A stretch of DNA of 17,326 bases from CAZRNB01 sp964601355 (GTDB lineage Bacteria > Planctomycetota > Phycisphaerae > Sedimentisphaerales > Anaerobacaceae). Each line of letters starts with the position of its first letter. Within the stretch, counting starts at the first letter, position 1. Of this stretch, positions 15,927 through 17,326 are shown piece after piece. Under the pieces are notes generated by a model, which had not been told where the DNA came from, ran no database searches, and was given only the letters and a program-made list of their open reading frames with translations. Position numbers and translations under genes: made by a program. Where the stretch lies: assembly GCA_964601355.1 (NCBI GenBank), contig CAZRNB010000059.1, forward strand, positions 1 to 17,326, in the 5' to 3' direction.

Positions 15927-17326
15927 TTACTTCACTGCAAGAACAACAACTGATTTAGAAGGTATCCTGGCAACAATCAAGTTATCCTGTATGCTCAGTT
16001 CGGTCAGAGCGGCTGGCATAACCACATCAGGATTCTCAAAGGTATTGTGAGACGTAATTTTTTCAGCGGTCAGCACTCGTCCTGTAACTTCAGTGGGATT
16101 CAAACCGTCCAACAGACAGGTCAGCTTGACATCCTGATTGGGATTTAGATTACAGATCGAAATGTGAATGGTTCCCGATGCGTCTTTCGAGGCTGAAGTT
16201 ACCAATGATGGTAATTCCTGTCCTTCAAGTCGATAGTCATGACAATATATATCACTTGGCAGTAATGTGGCTCCCTGATGCACTTTGAACATCTCGAATA
16301 CATGATAGGTCGGAGTGACAACCATTTGCTTACCTTTGGTCAAAATCATAGCCTGCAGCACATTGTTGGTCTGAGCAATGTTGGCCATTTTGACACGTTC
16401 GCAGTAGGTATTAAAGACATTCAAAAAGATACCGGCTGAAACCGCATCTCGCAGAGTATTTTGCTGATACAGAAAGGCCGGGTTGGTGCCGGGTTCGGCG
16501 TCCCACCACGTGCCCCACTCATCCACATACAGGGCGATGCGTTTGCGCGGATCGTATTTGTTTATCACCTCAATATTCTGGGCGATGAGCTTTTTTACGC
16601 CCAGGGAGTTCCTCATCAGTACAAACCATTCCTTTTCATCGAATTGTGTGGCACTGCCTTTATCTGTCCAGTTGCCGCTGCCGCGTACATAGTGGTGCAG
16701 GCTGATAGCGTCCATTTGGCGTGCCGCCTTTTGCATGACCACTTCCATCCAGCGCAGATTCAAACTGCCCGGACCGCAGGCAACCTTGAGAATGTGATTG
16801 CCCGAGTAATTACGCACATATGTCTGAAAACGGAGATACAGATCTGCGTAATACTCCGGCGTCATATTACCGCCACAGCCCCAGTTCTCATTGCCCACCC
16901 CGAAGTATCGAATGCGCCAGGTTTTTTCACGGCCATTGGTGCGTCGCAGATTCGCCATCTCACTGTCACCGGCAAAAGTCATATACTCAACCCAATCCTG
17001 CATCTCTTCAACTGTGCCTGAACCAACATTACCGGCAATATATGCCTCACAGCCCAGCATTTCACAAAGGTCGAGAAATTCATGCGTACCAAAATGGTTG
17101 TTTTCTGTAATCATACCCCAGTGTGTATTAACCATTTCAGGACGTTTGTCACGAGGGCCTATTCCTTCTTTCCAGTGATACTCGTCCCCAAAACAACCGC
17201 CCGGCCAGCGCAACACCGGAATCTGAATCTTCTTAAGAGCCTCAACTACATCGGTTCTGATACCACGCACGTTAGGAATGTTCGAGTCCGCTCCTACCCA
17301 AAATCCCTCATATATACAACGGCCCA
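15927..17326 (-). CDS. GH51 alpha-L-arabinofuranosidase, N-terminus beyond window
   Basis: The frame is open from the stop TAA at 15927-15929 to the right edge. A GTG at 17270 could be taken as a start, but the codons before it read GRCIYEGFWVGADSNIPN, the conserved N-terminal region of GH51, so the real start lies beyond 17326; about 466 residues are visible of roughly 500. Family hallmarks are VLRWPGGCFGDEYHWKEGIGP, the acid/base Glu in GVGNENWGCGG (about 16870-16895) and the nucleophile Glu in YVDEWGTWWD (about 16500-16530), followed by the C-terminal beta-sandwich. GH51 enzymes release terminal alpha-L-arabinofuranose with retention. Whether this one has a signal peptide cannot be seen; many GH51 enzymes are intracellular. 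It is the most upstream gene visible in the hydrolase run. Confidence 0.95.
   Translation of the reverse strand, partial: GRCIYEGFWVGADSNIPNVRGIRTDVVEALKKIQIPVLRWPGGCFGDEYHWKEGIGPRDKRPEMVNTHWGMITENNHFGTHEFLDLCEMLGCEAYIAGNVGSGTVEEMQDWVEYMTFAGDSEMANLRRTNGREKTWRIRYFGVGNENWGCGGNMTPEYYADLYLRFQTYVRNYSGNHILKVACGPGSLNLRWMEVVMQKAARQMDAISLHHYVRGSGNWTDKGSATQFDEKEWFVLMRNSLGVKKLIAQNIEVINKYDPRKRIALYVDEWGTWWDAEPGTNPAFLYQQNTLRDAVSAGIFLNVFNTYCERVKMANIAQTNNVLQAMILTKGKQMVVTPTYHVFEMFKVHQGATLLPSDIYCHDYRLEGQELPSLVTSASKDASGTIHISICNLNPNQDVKLTCLLDGLNPTEVTGRVLTAEKITSHNTFENPDVVMPAALTELSIQDNLIVARIPSKSVVVLAVK

Noticed and set aside
17268..17270. GTG as the true start of the GH51 gene
   Set aside because: The 18 codons upstream are open and match the conserved GH51 N-terminal region, so the gene begins beyond the window.

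Overview
The window is a tightly packed, one-strand gene cluster with every recognisable gene on the minus strand, so transcription runs from 17326 towards 1. It looks like the chromosome, or a metagenomic contig, of a polysaccharide-degrading bacterium, most likely of the Planctomycetota (Phycisphaerae / Sedimentisphaerales-like). The lineage is inferred from the C-terminal signature DAGDPNSP...NMGVYGGTLEAS of the beta-helix protein, from long secreted glycoside hydrolases in one operon without SusC/SusD genes, and from several dispersed short repeats. I cannot confirm it without a search.

In transcription order the glycan block is: a GH51 alpha-L-arabinofuranosidase (N-terminus off the right edge), a lipoprotein GH29 alpha-L-fucosidase, a secreted GH106-like alpha-L-rhamnosidase, a secreted GH43-like five-bladed propeller enzyme, a very long secreted protein that fuses a GH50/agarase-like TIM barrel to a GH95 alpha-L-fucosidase/alpha-L-galactosidase, and a secreted GH2 beta-galactosidase. 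Gaps are 62, 93, 52, 1 and 143 bp, consistent with one operon or a few nested transcripts. Together the enzymes would remove L-arabinose, L-fucose/L-galactose, L-rhamnose and beta-galactose. That suits a branched plant or algal heteropolysaccharide such as a rhamnogalacturonan, an arabinogalactan or an L-galactose-containing galactan. No sulfatase, transporter or regulator of the system lies in the window.

After a 276-bp repeat-rich gap comes a second, probably unrelated, pair: a secreted PD40-propeller/beta-helix protein and, 6 bp later, the N-terminal two thirds of a MacB/FtsX-like ABC transporter permease cut by the left edge. The permease carries unusual cysteine pairs in its extracytoplasmic domain.

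The least expected layer is the repeats. Tandem 7-nt arrays sit at four intergenic positions and twice inside the rhamnosidase reading frame, where they are translated as EFRIQN-type peptides. A palindromic GC-rich repeat is translated inside the GH50-GH95 protein, once in the catalytic barrel and once exactly in the linker between the two enzymes. A MITE-like inverted repeat lies in the 276-bp gap. No rRNA, tRNA, CRISPR array, transposase or convincing rho-independent terminator was seen.
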